From Pirellulaceae bacterium (GTDB taxonomy: Bacteria; Planctomycetota; Planctomycetia; Pirellulales; Thermoguttaceae), in the NCBI GenBank assembly GCA_012744395.1, contig JAAYCB010000476.1:1-40157 (forward strand): a stretch of DNA of 40,157 nt, read 5' to 3'. The translations under genes were made by a program, and so were the position numbers. Of the stretch, positions 1 to 7,937 are shown piece by piece. Under the pieces are notes generated by a model. That model was not told the DNA's origin. It did no database searches and saw nothing but the letters and a program-made list of their open reading frames with translations. Every line of letters begins with the position of its first letter. The first letter of the stretch is position 1.

Positions 1-888
1 AGCGACGTCGACGGCGACGCGCTGACGGTTCGGCTGGTCGATCCGCCGAGCCACGGGACGGTGACGCTAGCGGATGACGGCTCGTTTGCGTACACGCCGG
101 AAGCGGATTACCACGGCGCGGACAGTTTCACCTACGTGGCCAGCGATGGCGCGAGCGAGAGTACGGTGGCGACCGTGGCGATCGAGGTCGTTCGCAGCCA
201 ACTGGCGGTCGATCTGTGGATCACGGGCACGCCGTTCGGCGCCGAGGTGGATGGTCCCTGGGCTAGCCATACCTTCTGGGTGAGCGCATATGTCAAGGAC
301 CTGCGCGAGCTTCCCGCGGGGGTAATTGGCGGGGCGATCGACCTGGCTTACGACGGTCTGGCCGTTGTCCCGACCGGCGAGGTTGTCTATGGCGAAGCGT
401 TCAGCCTGTTTCAGCAGGGCGAGGTGAATCCCCAGGCGGCGATCATCGATGAGCTGGGCGCGCTGACGGGCACGCCGATGGTCGGCGTGGGCGAGGCCGC
501 TCCGTTCGTCTCTTGGCAGTTCACGCGCGTGGGGACGCCGGCCAGTTTTGTCAACACGCGGGTCGAGTTTTCCACGGACCCGGGCGAAGGCACCGCGACA
601 ATCGATCCGGGCAATTTCGCCCTTGCTGGGTCGGGCGAGGGGGTCGATTGGCTTGAAGTCAAACTGGGGTCTGCGGGTGTCGATCTTGCGTTCGCCGACT
701 TCAACTTCGATCAGCGGGTCGATCACTTTGACCTGGCCCTCTGGGCGCCGCACCATGGCCCGGCCGCCGAGGGAGTGCGGCATGACGCCTTCTTCGATCT
801 GAACGGTGACAATCGGATCGACGAGGCCGACCTGGACCTGCTGGCGCAGGCCATGTACGGTGGCGGGCCTGATGAGTCGGCGGTGTGA
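1..888 (+). CDS. C-terminal part of a secreted Ig/cadherin-like, dockerin-type protein (5'-truncated)
   Basis: The frame is open from base 1, so this is the 3' end of a longer gene. The first 60 or so residues form one unit of the tandem Ig/cadherin-like repeat (pattern DVDGDALTV, HGTV, DGSFAYTP, GADSFTYVASDG). This repeat is typical of very large exported bacterial proteins. A beta-rich region of about 150 residues follows, which could be cohesin-like. The C-terminus carries two calcium-loop motifs, DFNFDQRVDHFD and DLNGDNRIDEAD, spaced as in a type I dockerin. In planctomycetes this architecture marks cell-surface or secreted giant proteins of unknown function; that is family knowledge. I infer an extracellular location and Ca2+-dependent folding. 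The N-terminus, signal peptide and repeat count lie outside the window. A terminator-like hairpin follows about 60 bases after the stop. Confidence 0.85.
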   Translation, partial: SDVDGDALTVRLVDPPSHGTVTLADDGSFAYTPEADYHGADSFTYVASDGASESTVATVAIEVVRSQLAVDLWITGTPFGAEVDGPWASHTFWVSAYVKDLRELPAGVIGGAIDLAYDGLAVVPTGEVVYGEAFSLFQQGEVNPQAAIIDELGALTGTPMVGVGEAAPFVSWQFTRVGTPASFVNTRVEFSTDPGEGTATIDPGNFALAGSGEGVDWLEVKLGSAGVDLAFADFNFDQRVDHFDLALWAPHHGPAAEGVRHDAFFDLNGDNRIDEADLDLLAQAMYGGGPDESAV

Positions 889-947
889 GCCTGGAAATCC
901 CTCGACGCGGCCCTGCCGGTGGCCTTGCCGGAACCGGGTCGCCAAAC

Positions 948-994
948 GCCCTCCGCGCCTGGACAAACGCCGGGTGCGGAGGGCTGTCTTTCTT
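948..994 (+). terminator. Candidate intrinsic terminator after the dockerin gene
   Basis: A 9-base stem, GCCCTCCGC (948-956) pairing with GCGGAGGGC (976-984), is followed by the T-rich run TGTCTTTCTT. It sits 60 bases after the stop at 888 and before the next promoter-like sequence. The loop of 19 bases is long, so the strength is uncertain. Confidence 0.5.
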
Positions 995-1059
995 GGCCTG
1001 GCAAGGTTGATGGTCGGGCGTTCGCCCGCCGATATACTCTTAAAGGGGGGCGGCTTTGG

Positions 1060-1087
1060 TTGCCATTGCCGGTGGATCGCATAGAAT
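1060..1087 (+). promoter_or_regulatory. Sigma70-like promoter for the BON-domain gene
   Basis: TTGCCA (1060-1065), a 16-base spacer, then TAGAAT (1082-1087). Each hexamer differs from consensus at one position. It points at the gene starting at 1214 and would give a leader of about 120 bases. Inferred from sequence only. Confidence 0.4.
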
Positions 1088-1213
1088 AGCGGGGGAGCCC
1101 CGCGTCGGAAGGACCGGGGTGCCTGGCGAGTTGACGAGCGGCTGACGGAGCGCGCCGCGGAATGGGTTTGCGGGGCGCGCCCCGGCAACCAGACTCCTGC
1201 GGGAGAGGAAACC

Positions 1214-2128
1214 ATGCCAGTCTCACTCAGAATCATCGTCGCGGCCCTGCTCGTTGCCATTGTCCCGCAGGCTTCCGCGTTTGCCCAGTGGCGCCAGGGC
1301 GCAACGCGTGGACTGTTCGGCGAGCGCGAATTCGGCCGTCCCCTGAAGCCGCGCGAGAGCCGATTCGGTAGCGGGTTGGAGCGCGGCCCGAGCGGCAATT
1401 TCGTGGGCCGGGCCAACACCGACCGCGGAACGATGTTCCGCTCGCGAGCGCCGGCTCCGCCGGAGGCGCCCTCGCTGATCCCGCCGGAAGCCTATGACCT
1501 TGAACCGGACATGGTGCCGGGCTATCTGGCCGAGCAGGCCCGGCGGCTTGCCGAGGTGCAGTCTCAGGGGCAACCGCAGCCGGCGGCGCCGATGCCCGGC
1601 CAGCCGGCGCCCTACCCGCCGCAGCAACCGGTTTTGCCTGCGCAGCCTGCGCAACCGAGCCTCGCGCCCGGCATTCCCGGCCCGTCGCGCGAGGAGCTGC
1701 GAACCTCGCCCGACCGGTGGTTCCGCGGCGGGACGAATCCCTCGCAGCCGGGGCAGTCCGGCCAGCCGGGTGTTTCCGCACAATCGGCCCGGCCAAGCGG
1801 CAATGCGATGATCACGGCACCGCCGGCGCTGGGGCGGAGTTACCTGGCCACGCCCACGCTGGGGCCGGTCGCCACGCCTGGACCGGCGGCTCTCCGCGGG
1901 CAGGCGGCCCTCAGCGGCGTGCCGTTGGGCGCCAGGATCACCCGGCAACTCGGTCCTCGGGCAACGTCGCCGATCTCGGCTGTCCAGCAGGGGGGCACGG
2001 TCACGCTGCAAGGCAGGGTGGCCACCGAGGGCGACCGGGCGGTGGCCGAGCAGATGGCCCGCTTCGAGCCGGGGGTGCGGAGCGTTGTTAACCAGATTTC
2101 CGTCGAGGCTGCCCAGCCGGCGCCGTAG
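1214..2128 (+). CDS. Exported BON-domain protein, proline-rich
   Basis: A 304-residue protein starting at an ATG preceded by GGGAGAGGA. Residues 1-24 are a clear signal peptide (hydrophobic IIVAALLVAIV, likely cut after SAFA). Residues about 100-215 are low-complexity and rich in Pro, Gln and Ala. The last 70 or so residues read as a BON domain, with the GTVTLQGRVATEGDRAVAE pattern and the ending GVRSVVNQISV. BON domains are small alpha/beta modules found in OsmY-type and other envelope proteins, where they are thought to bind phospholipid or membranes. I infer a periplasmic or envelope-surface protein with a flexible linker. It is followed by the ABC ATPase gene after 66 bases, so the two may be co-transcribed. 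The specific role is unknown. Confidence 0.8.
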   Translation: MPVSLRIIVAALLVAIVPQASAFAQWRQGATRGLFGEREFGRPLKPRESRFGSGLERGPSGNFVGRANTDRGTMFRSRAPAPPEAPSLIPPEAYDLEPDMVPGYLAEQARRLAEVQSQGQPQPAAPMPGQPAPYPPQQPVLPAQPAQPSLAPGIPGPSREELRTSPDRWFRGGTNPSQPGQSGQPGVSAQSARPSGNAMITAPPALGRSYLATPTLGPVATPGPAALRGQAALSGVPLGARITRQLGPRATSPISAVQQGGTVTLQGRVATEGDRAVAEQMARFEPGVRSVVNQISVEAAQPAP

Positions 2129-2194
2129 CCGCGCTTGGCGGGAGAACGCAACGGCGGCCGCCCCGTGCGCTTGACCCGGTGACGGGCAACGATC

Positions 2195-3319
2195 ATGGCT
2201 GAAGTCGTCTTGACCAAGGTCGAGCGAGTCTTCCCCGCCGCGCCGCGTGGCTTGGAACCGTTCCGGCTCGGACCGCTCGACTTGAAGCTCCCCGACGGAA
2301 AGCTCACGGTGCTTGTCGGGCCTTCCGGTTGCGGCAAGACGACGATCCTGCGTTTGATCGCCGGGTTGGACCGCCCGACCGGCGGACAGGTGTCGATCGG
2401 GGGAAGACCCGTCGGCAGCGTCCCGCCTCGCGATCGCGACGTGGCGATGGTTTTCCAGGAGCACGCGCTCTATCCGCAAATGACGGTGTTTGCCAACCTG
2501 GCGTTCCCGCTGAAGATGCGGCGATTGCCGCGGGCGGAAATCAGCGCGCGTGTTCGCCAGGCCGCGTTGTGGCTTGATCTCGAATCGCTCTTGGAGCGGC
2601 GGCCCGCCCAGCTGTCCGGCGGTCAGCAGCAGCGCGTGGCCCTGGGCCGCGCGATCGTGCGGCGGCCGCAAGTCTCGCTGCTCGACGAGCCGCTCGCGCA
2701 CCTCGACGCCCCGTTGCGCGCCGAGCTGCGCGAGCTTGTCGGCGACGTACAGCGGCGGTTGGGCCTGGCGATGCTCTATGTGACCCACGACCAGTCCGAG
2801 GCCACGGCCATCGGCGATTCCCTGGTCGTCCTCAGCCAGGGGCGGATCGAGCAGGTCGCGCCGCCGGAGCAAATCTACGAGGCGCCCGCCAACCGGTTTG
2901 TCGCCGGTTTCTTCGGCGCGGCGCGGATGAATTTCGTCGACGGTCTTCTGGCGCGGCGCGCGGATGGGTACCGCTTCGTCTGCGACGCAGGGCCGGCGCT
3001 GCCGGTTTCGGCCGCCACGGCCAACGCCGTCCCGGCTGGCGCGCCGCGCGTCACCCTCGGCATCCGCCCGCAAGACATCCGTCTCGTACCGCGCGGCGAG
3101 CGGGCGGGCGGGTTGCCGGCGATCGTCGAGGCCGTGCACCTCTCCGACGGCCGGTATCTCGTCCGCCTGGCAGCGGGCGGCTGCCGGCTCGTGGTGGACT
3201 CGCCGACGCGCGTCTCCCTCAAGCCCGGCGACGCCGCCCGGCTCGATCTTCCCGCCGAGCGATGGTTCCTCTTCGATCCGTCGGGCAGGACCCTGGCGGC
3301 CCCCGGCCGGCCACTCTGA
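2195..3319 (+). CDS. ABC transporter ATP-binding protein, MalK/UgpC type
   Basis: A 374-residue ABC ATPase with every canonical motif. Walker A is GPSGCGKT (residues 42-49), the Q-loop Gln is at 88 (VFQEH), the signature is LSGGQQQ (140-146), Walker B is SLLDEP (161-166) and the H-loop His is at 198 (THDQ). The C-terminal 130 residues form a TOBE-type regulatory domain, as in MalK, UgpC and MsmK. These proteins energise carbohydrate importers at the cytoplasmic face of the inner membrane. No permease or solute-binding gene lies beside it in the window. It is therefore either a shared ATPase serving several importers, as MsmK does, or works with a transporter encoded elsewhere. The next gene, a large exported protein with a glycosidase-like half, starts 33 bases downstream, which suggests a link to sugar uptake. 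Confidence 0.88.
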   Translation: MAEVVLTKVERVFPAAPRGLEPFRLGPLDLKLPDGKLTVLVGPSGCGKTTILRLIAGLDRPTGGQVSIGGRPVGSVPPRDRDVAMVFQEHALYPQMTVFANLAFPLKMRRLPRAEISARVRQAALWLDLESLLERRPAQLSGGQQQRVALGRAIVRRPQVSLLDEPLAHLDAPLRAELRELVGDVQRRLGLAMLYVTHDQSEATAIGDSLVVLSQGRIEQVAPPEQIYEAPANRFVAGFFGAARMNFVDGLLARRADGYRFVCDAGPALPVSAATANAVPAGAPRVTLGIRPQDIRLVPRGERAGGLPAIVEAVHLSDGRYLVRLAAGGCRLVVDSPTRVSLKPGDAARLDLPAERWFLFDPSGRTLAAPGRPL

Positions 3320-3352
3320 GCGGATGCAATACCCTGTGAAAGAGAGGTATCG

Positions 3353-5866
3353 ATGAACCTGGTTCACCTGGCCTGCCTGGCGTGCCTGGCGGCAGCCGAA
3401 TCGGAGGGGCAGATCAATCCAACGCCCAGGCCCGTCCTCCGCGAAACGGTCGCCGCGTGGGATTTCGCAAAGGGGACGCGCGGATGGACTGCCGAGGCCC
3501 GATGCGAGGTCGCTTCGTCTGAGGGGCGGCTCGTCGTGCGGACCACGGGCAAGGACCCCTACATGCACACAAGGGTCGACCTGGCCGGAGGCGAGATGGT
3601 TCTGGAGTGCCGCGCGCGGAGCACCGCCGCCGGCCCGGCCCAAATTTACTGGACGACCGAGCAATCGCCGCGCCGCGGCGAGGACAAGGCGTCTGGCTTC
3701 GAAATCGTTCACGACGGCCAGTGGCACGAATACTCCGTCCCGTTTTCCGCGCCGGGCAGGCTGACCGATCTCCGCCTCGACCCGGCCGACGAGGCCGGCC
3801 TGGTGGAGTTCGCATGGATTCGCCTCGTTCGCCAGACGCTCAACCCGCTGGCGATCGAGCGGGTCGACGTGGATCGCGGCGCGGCACGGTTCACGGTGAA
3901 GAACCACGATCGGCAACCGCGCCGCTTCAGCGCGGCGGGGCGAACCGCCTGGCTTGAGGCGGGCGCGTCGCAGGTCTTCACGATCCCGTTGCGGCGCTCC
4001 GGGCCGGTTGAGAACGTGGCATTTTCGGCAAGTAGCGAGGGCCTGCCCGAGGTGGGCCGCTCGATCTTCGTCTACCACGACGACCTGGCGCCCGAGTGGC
4101 TCGAACTTGCCCTTGCCGGCGGCAAGCTGCAAATTGCGCCCGACGGATCGGCGGGCCGCATCCTGCACGCCGATCAGCCGGTGGCCGTGCTTGCGCCGCT
4201 GGTTCACTGCGAGGGCCGGGCGGCCAGGCTCGCGGCGGCGATGACGCCGGAGGGGATCGCCGTCCGCGGGGAGGGGATCGACCTGGCGATTGCCGTTTCG
4301 GGCAGCGAGATTCATTTTTCGATCCGCGGCGCGCAGCCCTGCGAGGGCCCGGTGGTCCGCGTCCTCGGCGGGCTCGAGGCGGGGCTGCTGGCCGGGCTCG
4401 AGCATCTCGGCAGGGGCGAAGCCAGCTCGACCAGGCTGGATGTGGAGACCGAGGCGCACCTCCGTTTCGCGCCCGACCCGCTGCTGCTGACGATGCCGCT
4501 GATGTCCATCGTCACGGATCGGGCGGCCGTCTCGCTCGCCTGGGACGACATGCGGCTCCAGCCGGTCTTCGCCGCGCCGAACTTCTTCGACGCGGCGAGC
4601 GATCACCGCATGGCGCTCCGCGGTACGAAGATCGAGGCCGTGGTCCGGGTCGCCCGCGAGTCGCTCGCCGAGGCGATCGTCTGGTCGGTCAAGCGGCGTG
4701 GGCTGCCCCCGCTGCCGGAGGCGCCGCGAACGTCGCGCGCGCAGGAGGCGCTCTGCCTGGAAGGGCTCAACGGGCCCTTGAAAACCGGGGACGGCTGGGG
4801 GCACTGCGTCGAGGATCGCTGGCCGCGGCGGTATTTCGCCGACATGGCTTCGACGATGTTTCGCCTGACCGGCAGCGTGCCGCTCGAGCAGAAGCTTGTC
4901 TTCGGCGGTTCGCACATCAGCAACCCCTGCATCTTCCTGCTGGCCAACCAGGCGGCTGAATGGCGGCAGCGGCGGCTGCTCCAGATCGACGGGATCTTGA
5001 AGCGGCAGCAGGCGGACGGGTCGTTCCGCTATTCGGGCGAGTACGGCCGCGGCCATTTCGAAGACACGGCCAGCGGCTTCTGCGCCAGGCCGGCGGTCGA
5101 GCTGCTCGAGGACGCGCGGATCACCGGCGACCAGCGGGCCTTGGACGCGGCGGTGCGGACCCTGGAATACATCAAGCGTTTTCAGACGCCCCGCGGCGCG
5201 CAGGTCTGGGAGATTCCCTTGCACACTCCCGATCAACTCGCCGCGGCCTATCTCGTCTGGGCCTACGTGCGGGGCTACGAGTTGACCGGCAACGCGGGCT
5301 ACCTGGCCGAGGCGCGGCGGTGGGCGATTTCAGGCGTTCCGTTCGTCTACCAGTGGAGCCGCTATCCGGTCATGCTTTACGGGTGCGTGCCGGTCCTCGG
5401 CGCGACGAATTGGCGCGCCCCGGTCTGGTTCGGCCTGCCGGTCCAGTGGGTGGGAATCGTCTACGCCTACGCGCTGGCGATGCTGGCCCCCTACGACGAC
5501 GCGCTGGACTGGAACCATCTGGCCTGGGGCATTCTGCTTGCCGGCGAGCAGATGCAGTATCCCGGTGGAGAATATGCCGGCCTGCTGCCCGACGCGTTCG
5601 CCTTAAGGGCGCAGGAGCGGCGGCCCTGGGCGATCAACCCCTGCTCGCTGGTCAGCCTCCGGCGCGTGCTGGAGGGGAAACTGGATGGGATTGCCGTGGC
5701 GGCCGGCGGCGGGCACCGGGTCGCCGCGCCCTTTCCCATCCGCATCGAGGGCGATCAGGCGGTTATCGAGGCGATCGCCGGCGCGGAATACCAGGTGATC
5801 ATCGACGGCCGGCGGATCGTCGGCATCCGCTCGAAGGGTCGCGACGTGGTGGATCTGGCGAAGTAA
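3353..5866 (+). CDS. Large exported protein with N-terminal CBM-like domain and six-hairpin-glycosidase-like half
   Basis: 837 residues; ATG preceded by AAAGAGAGG. The N-terminus (MNLVHLACLACLAAAES) looks like a short signal peptide. Residues about 28-160 form a beta-sandwich-like module starting AAWDFAKGTRGW and containing GQWHEYSVPF, resembling carbohydrate-binding or galactose-binding domains. Residues about 160-450 are beta-rich and not recognised. Residues about 470-760 are helical, with repeated Trp, Tyr, Gly and His patterns such as QQADGSFRYSG, GYLAEARRWA, GVPFVYQW and NWRAPVWFGLPVQW. This pattern is reminiscent of (alpha/alpha)6-hairpin glycosidases or lyases. I infer a secreted or periplasmic polysaccharide-active enzyme, but cannot name substrate or catalytic residues. 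It lies 33 bases after the sugar-type ABC ATPase and converges with a lipoprotein gene, with only 8 bases between their stops. Confidence 0.7.
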   Translation: MNLVHLACLACLAAAESEGQINPTPRPVLRETVAAWDFAKGTRGWTAEARCEVASSEGRLVVRTTGKDPYMHTRVDLAGGEMVLECRARSTAAGPAQIYWTTEQSPRRGEDKASGFEIVHDGQWHEYSVPFSAPGRLTDLRLDPADEAGLVEFAWIRLVRQTLNPLAIERVDVDRGAARFTVKNHDRQPRRFSAAGRTAWLEAGASQVFTIPLRRSGPVENVAFSASSEGLPEVGRSIFVYHDDLAPEWLELALAGGKLQIAPDGSAGRILHADQPVAVLAPLVHCEGRAARLAAAMTPEGIAVRGEGIDLAIAVSGSEIHFSIRGAQPCEGPVVRVLGGLEAGLLAGLEHLGRGEASSTRLDVETEAHLRFAPDPLLLTMPLMSIVTDRAAVSLAWDDMRLQPVFAAPNFFDAASDHRMALRGTKIEAVVRVARESLAEAIVWSVKRRGLPPLPEAPRTSRAQEALCLEGLNGPLKTGDGWGHCVEDRWPRRYFADMASTMFRLTGSVPLEQKLVFGGSHISNPCIFLLANQAAEWRQRRLLQIDGILKRQQADGSFRYSGEYGRGHFEDTASGFCARPAVELLEDARITGDQRALDAAVRTLEYIKRFQTPRGAQVWEIPLHTPDQLAAAYLVWAYVRGYELTGNAGYLAEARRWAISGVPFVYQWSRYPVMLYGCVPVLGATNWRAPVWFGLPVQWVGIVYAYALAMLAPYDDALDWNHLAWGILLAGEQMQYPGGEYAGLLPDAFALRAQERRPWAINPCSLVSLRRVLEGKLDGIAVAAGGGHRVAAPFPIRIEGDQAVIEAIAGAEYQVIIDGRRIVGIRSKGRDVVDLAK

Positions 5867-5874
5867 CGGCCGCC

Positions 5875-6144
5875 TCACCAGTCGACGCGTTCCTGGTTCA
5901 GAAAATCATCGACCGATTCCGAGGGACGCGGGCGATTGTCCCGGAACAGCGACCAGGAGCTCTTCACCTTCTTGCCCTGCGACGCGGAGGCCTTCCCCTT
6001 GGCGGGCTTGAGACCGAAGAAACCACCATGTCCCGGACGTTCGCGAAACGTGCTGCATCCGCATAATGCCAGCCCGAACAAAAAGAACGCCAGCGCGATC
6101 GACAGGCTCGCGTGCGGTCTCCCTGGACGTCGCTTCCACTGCAT
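5875..6144 (-). CDS. Small lipoprotein
   Basis: An 89-residue protein. I chose the ATG at 6144 because AGAGGG lies just upstream, and because it gives a compact signal sequence: basic MQWKRRPGRPH, then hydrophobic SIALAFFLFGLAL, then a lipobox ending in Cys30 (LCGC). Longer in-frame starts add 43 residues that look non-coding. The mature part is basic, with many Lys, Ser and Gly, and ends FLNQERVDW. I infer a lipid-anchored envelope protein of unknown function. The Cys at -2 of the lipobox is less usual but tolerated. The gene is convergent with the 837-residue protein gene and divergent from rhaA. Confidence 0.6.
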   Translation of the reverse strand: MQWKRRPGRPHASLSIALAFFLFGLALCGCSTFRERPGHGGFFGLKPAKGKASASQGKKVKSSWSLFRDNRPRPSESVDDFLNQERVDW

Positions 6145-6553
6145 GGCAACACCCTCTGGCAGCCTATGGGGGGCGCGAGATGCGCCGGCCCTAAAAAAAT
6201 CCTTTGCCCGGCGATCGCCGGCGCCGGAGAATCTCCCTCCGGGCGGACCGCCCGCGCAGTCCATCGGCAGCAATCATCCAGGGGGGAAGAGTCTCGCAGA
6301 TTCCGCGCGATTCGTCCAGCCCGATTCTTGATCCGATCGCCAGCCGCGCACCCTACCAAGGAGCGGCACGGACTGCCCCTGCTGACGAACTCCACCAATC
6401 CCGACCGACCGGTTCACCCCCACTGGCTTTCTTGTCCTCCAAAGGCGACAATCGGGACACGATTTCCGCCGCGCCGTTGCCGGGTGCGGCTGCCGCGAGC
6501 CGGAAACGCCCGCAGGGCCGGCCGCCGCACAGCGTTCGAGGAGGAATGCCACG
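6145..6553. other. Divergent intergenic region between lipoprotein gene and rhaA
   Basis: A 409-base gap that must hold the start regions for the lipoprotein gene (-) and rhaA (+). I see a run of seven A at about 6194-6200 followed by GC palindromic sequence, but no convincing -35/-10 pair, operator or conserved RNA. Short frames across it look non-coding. Confidence 0.4.
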
Positions 6554-7816
6554 GTGCCCAACGCAGCGATCGAAACCACGTACCACCTCGCCAGGCAGCG
6601 CTATGCCGACTGGGGAGTCGACACGGACGAGGCGCTCCGCCGGCTGGAACAGATTGCCATCTCGATGCACTGCTGGCAGGGGGACGACGTGGGAGGGTTC
6701 GAGACCGACGCGGGGTTGACCGGCGGCGGGATCATGGCCACCGGAACATACCCCGGCAAGGCCCGCAACGCCGACCAGTTGCGCGCCGATCTGGAAAAGG
6801 CATTCCGCCTGATTCCCGGCGTTCACCGGCTGAACCTGCACGCGATCTACCGCGAGACGGGGGGCAAACCGGTCGACCGGGACCGGATCGAGCCGGCCCA
6901 TTTCCAGCGCTGGATCGACTGGGCCCGGCAGCTTGGGATCGGCATGGACTTCAACTCCACCTACTTCTCCCATCCCAAGGCGGCCGACGGCTTCACCCTC
7001 GCGCACCCCGACCCGGGCATCCGCCGCTTCTGGATTGACCACGGCATCGCCTGCCGCAAGATCGGCGCGGCGATCGGACGCGCGCTGGGGACTCCCTGCG
7101 TCACGAACACCTGGATCCCCGACGGATTCAAGGACGTGACCATCGACCGCCTGGCGCCGCGGCGACGGCTGCGGGATGCGCTCGACGAGATCTTCCGCGA
7201 GCCGCTCGAGGCGGCCTGGAATCTCGATGCCGTCGAGTCGAAGCTGTTCGGCATCGGCTCGGAGACCTACGTGGTCGGCTCCCACGAGTTCTACCTCGCC
7301 TACGCCGTCGCCAATCGCAAACTGCTCTGCCTGGACGCCGGGCATTTCCACCCCACGGAAACGATCGCCGACAAACTCTCGGCGGTGATCCCCTTCACGG
7401 GCGAAATCCTCCTCCACGTCAGCCGCGGCGTCCGCTGGGACAGCGACCACGTCGTGATCCTCAACGACGACCTGCGGGGGATCGCCGAAGAGATCGTTCG
7501 CCACGACTTCCTCGGCCAGGTTCATATCGGCCTGGACTACTTCGACGCCAGCATCCACCGCGTCGCCGCCTGGGTGATCGGCATGCGGGCGATGATCAAG
7601 GCCCTCCTCGGGGCGCTGCTCGAGCCGGCCGATCGGCTGCGGCAGCTCGAAGCCGACGGCGACCTGACGGGGCGGTTGGCGGTGCTCGAAGAGATCAAGA
7701 CGCTCCCCTTCGGGGCCGTCTGGGACCGGTATTGCCTGCACCAGGGCGTCCCCGTCGGCGGGGCGTGGCTGGAAGAAGTCCGCGACTACGAGAGGCAAGT
7801 CACCAGCAAGCGATAG
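6554..7816 (+). CDS. rhaA: L-rhamnose isomerase
   Basis: Converts L-rhamnose to L-rhamnulose, the first step of phosphorylative rhamnose catabolism; a cytoplasmic, metal-dependent (Mn2+) TIM-barrel enzyme. The 420 residues match the usual family length of about 420. Recognisable family stretches include [15 protein letters not shown] near the N-terminus, then [41 protein letters not shown], and [11 protein letters not shown] with [16 protein letters not shown] further on. These carry the His, Asp and Glu metal ligands typical of RhaA. The start is GTG at 6554, supported by GAGGAGGA about ten bases upstream; an ATG at 6546 is out of frame. A permease-like gene follows after 121 bases on the same strand. 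No rhaB, rhaD or rhamnose regulator is seen in the window. Confidence 0.95.
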   Translation: MPNAAIETTYHLARQRYADWGVDTDEALRRLEQIAISMHCWQGDDVGGFETDAGLTGGGIMATGTYPGKARNADQLRADLEKAFRLIPGVHRLNLHAIYRETGGKPVDRDRIEPAHFQRWIDWARQLGIGMDFNSTYFSHPKAADGFTLAHPDPGIRRFWIDHGIACRKIGAAIGRALGTPCVTNTWIPDGFKDVTIDRLAPRRRLRDALDEIFREPLEAAWNLDAVESKLFGIGSETYVVGSHEFYLAYAVANRKLLCLDAGHFHPTETIADKLSAVIPFTGEILLHVSRGVRWDSDHVVILNDDLRGIAEEIVRHDFLGQVHIGLDYFDASIHRVAAWVIGMRAMIKALLGALLEPADRLRQLEADGDLTGRLAVLEEIKTLPFGAVWDRYCLHQGVPVGGAWLEEVRDYERQVTSKR

Positions 7817-7937
7817 AACACTCGGCAGGCGCGCCGCGGCGCTGCGCCGACGGAGAACCCGGGCAACGGCAACAGGCGGACTTTGGGAACAAGAGGCGAC
7901 CGGCAATCACGAGACCCCACTGACGGGAGAACAACGT

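Larger units (their letters stand above)
889..1213. other. Intergenic region with terminator, promoter and structured leader
   Basis: This 325-base gap holds the hairpin at 948-994, the promoter-like sequence at 1060-1087 and a leader of roughly 120 bases. The leader contains a GC hairpin, GCGCGCC (1150-1156) pairing with GGCGCGC (1174-1180). No protein-coding signal stands out. Confidence 0.5.

Noticed and set aside
1223..5236. Very long minus-strand open frame opposite the ABC ATPase and 837-residue genes
   Set aside because: It is Arg/Pro/Gly-rich, has no family motifs and runs opposite to genes with clear motifs. It is a GC-bias antisense shadow.
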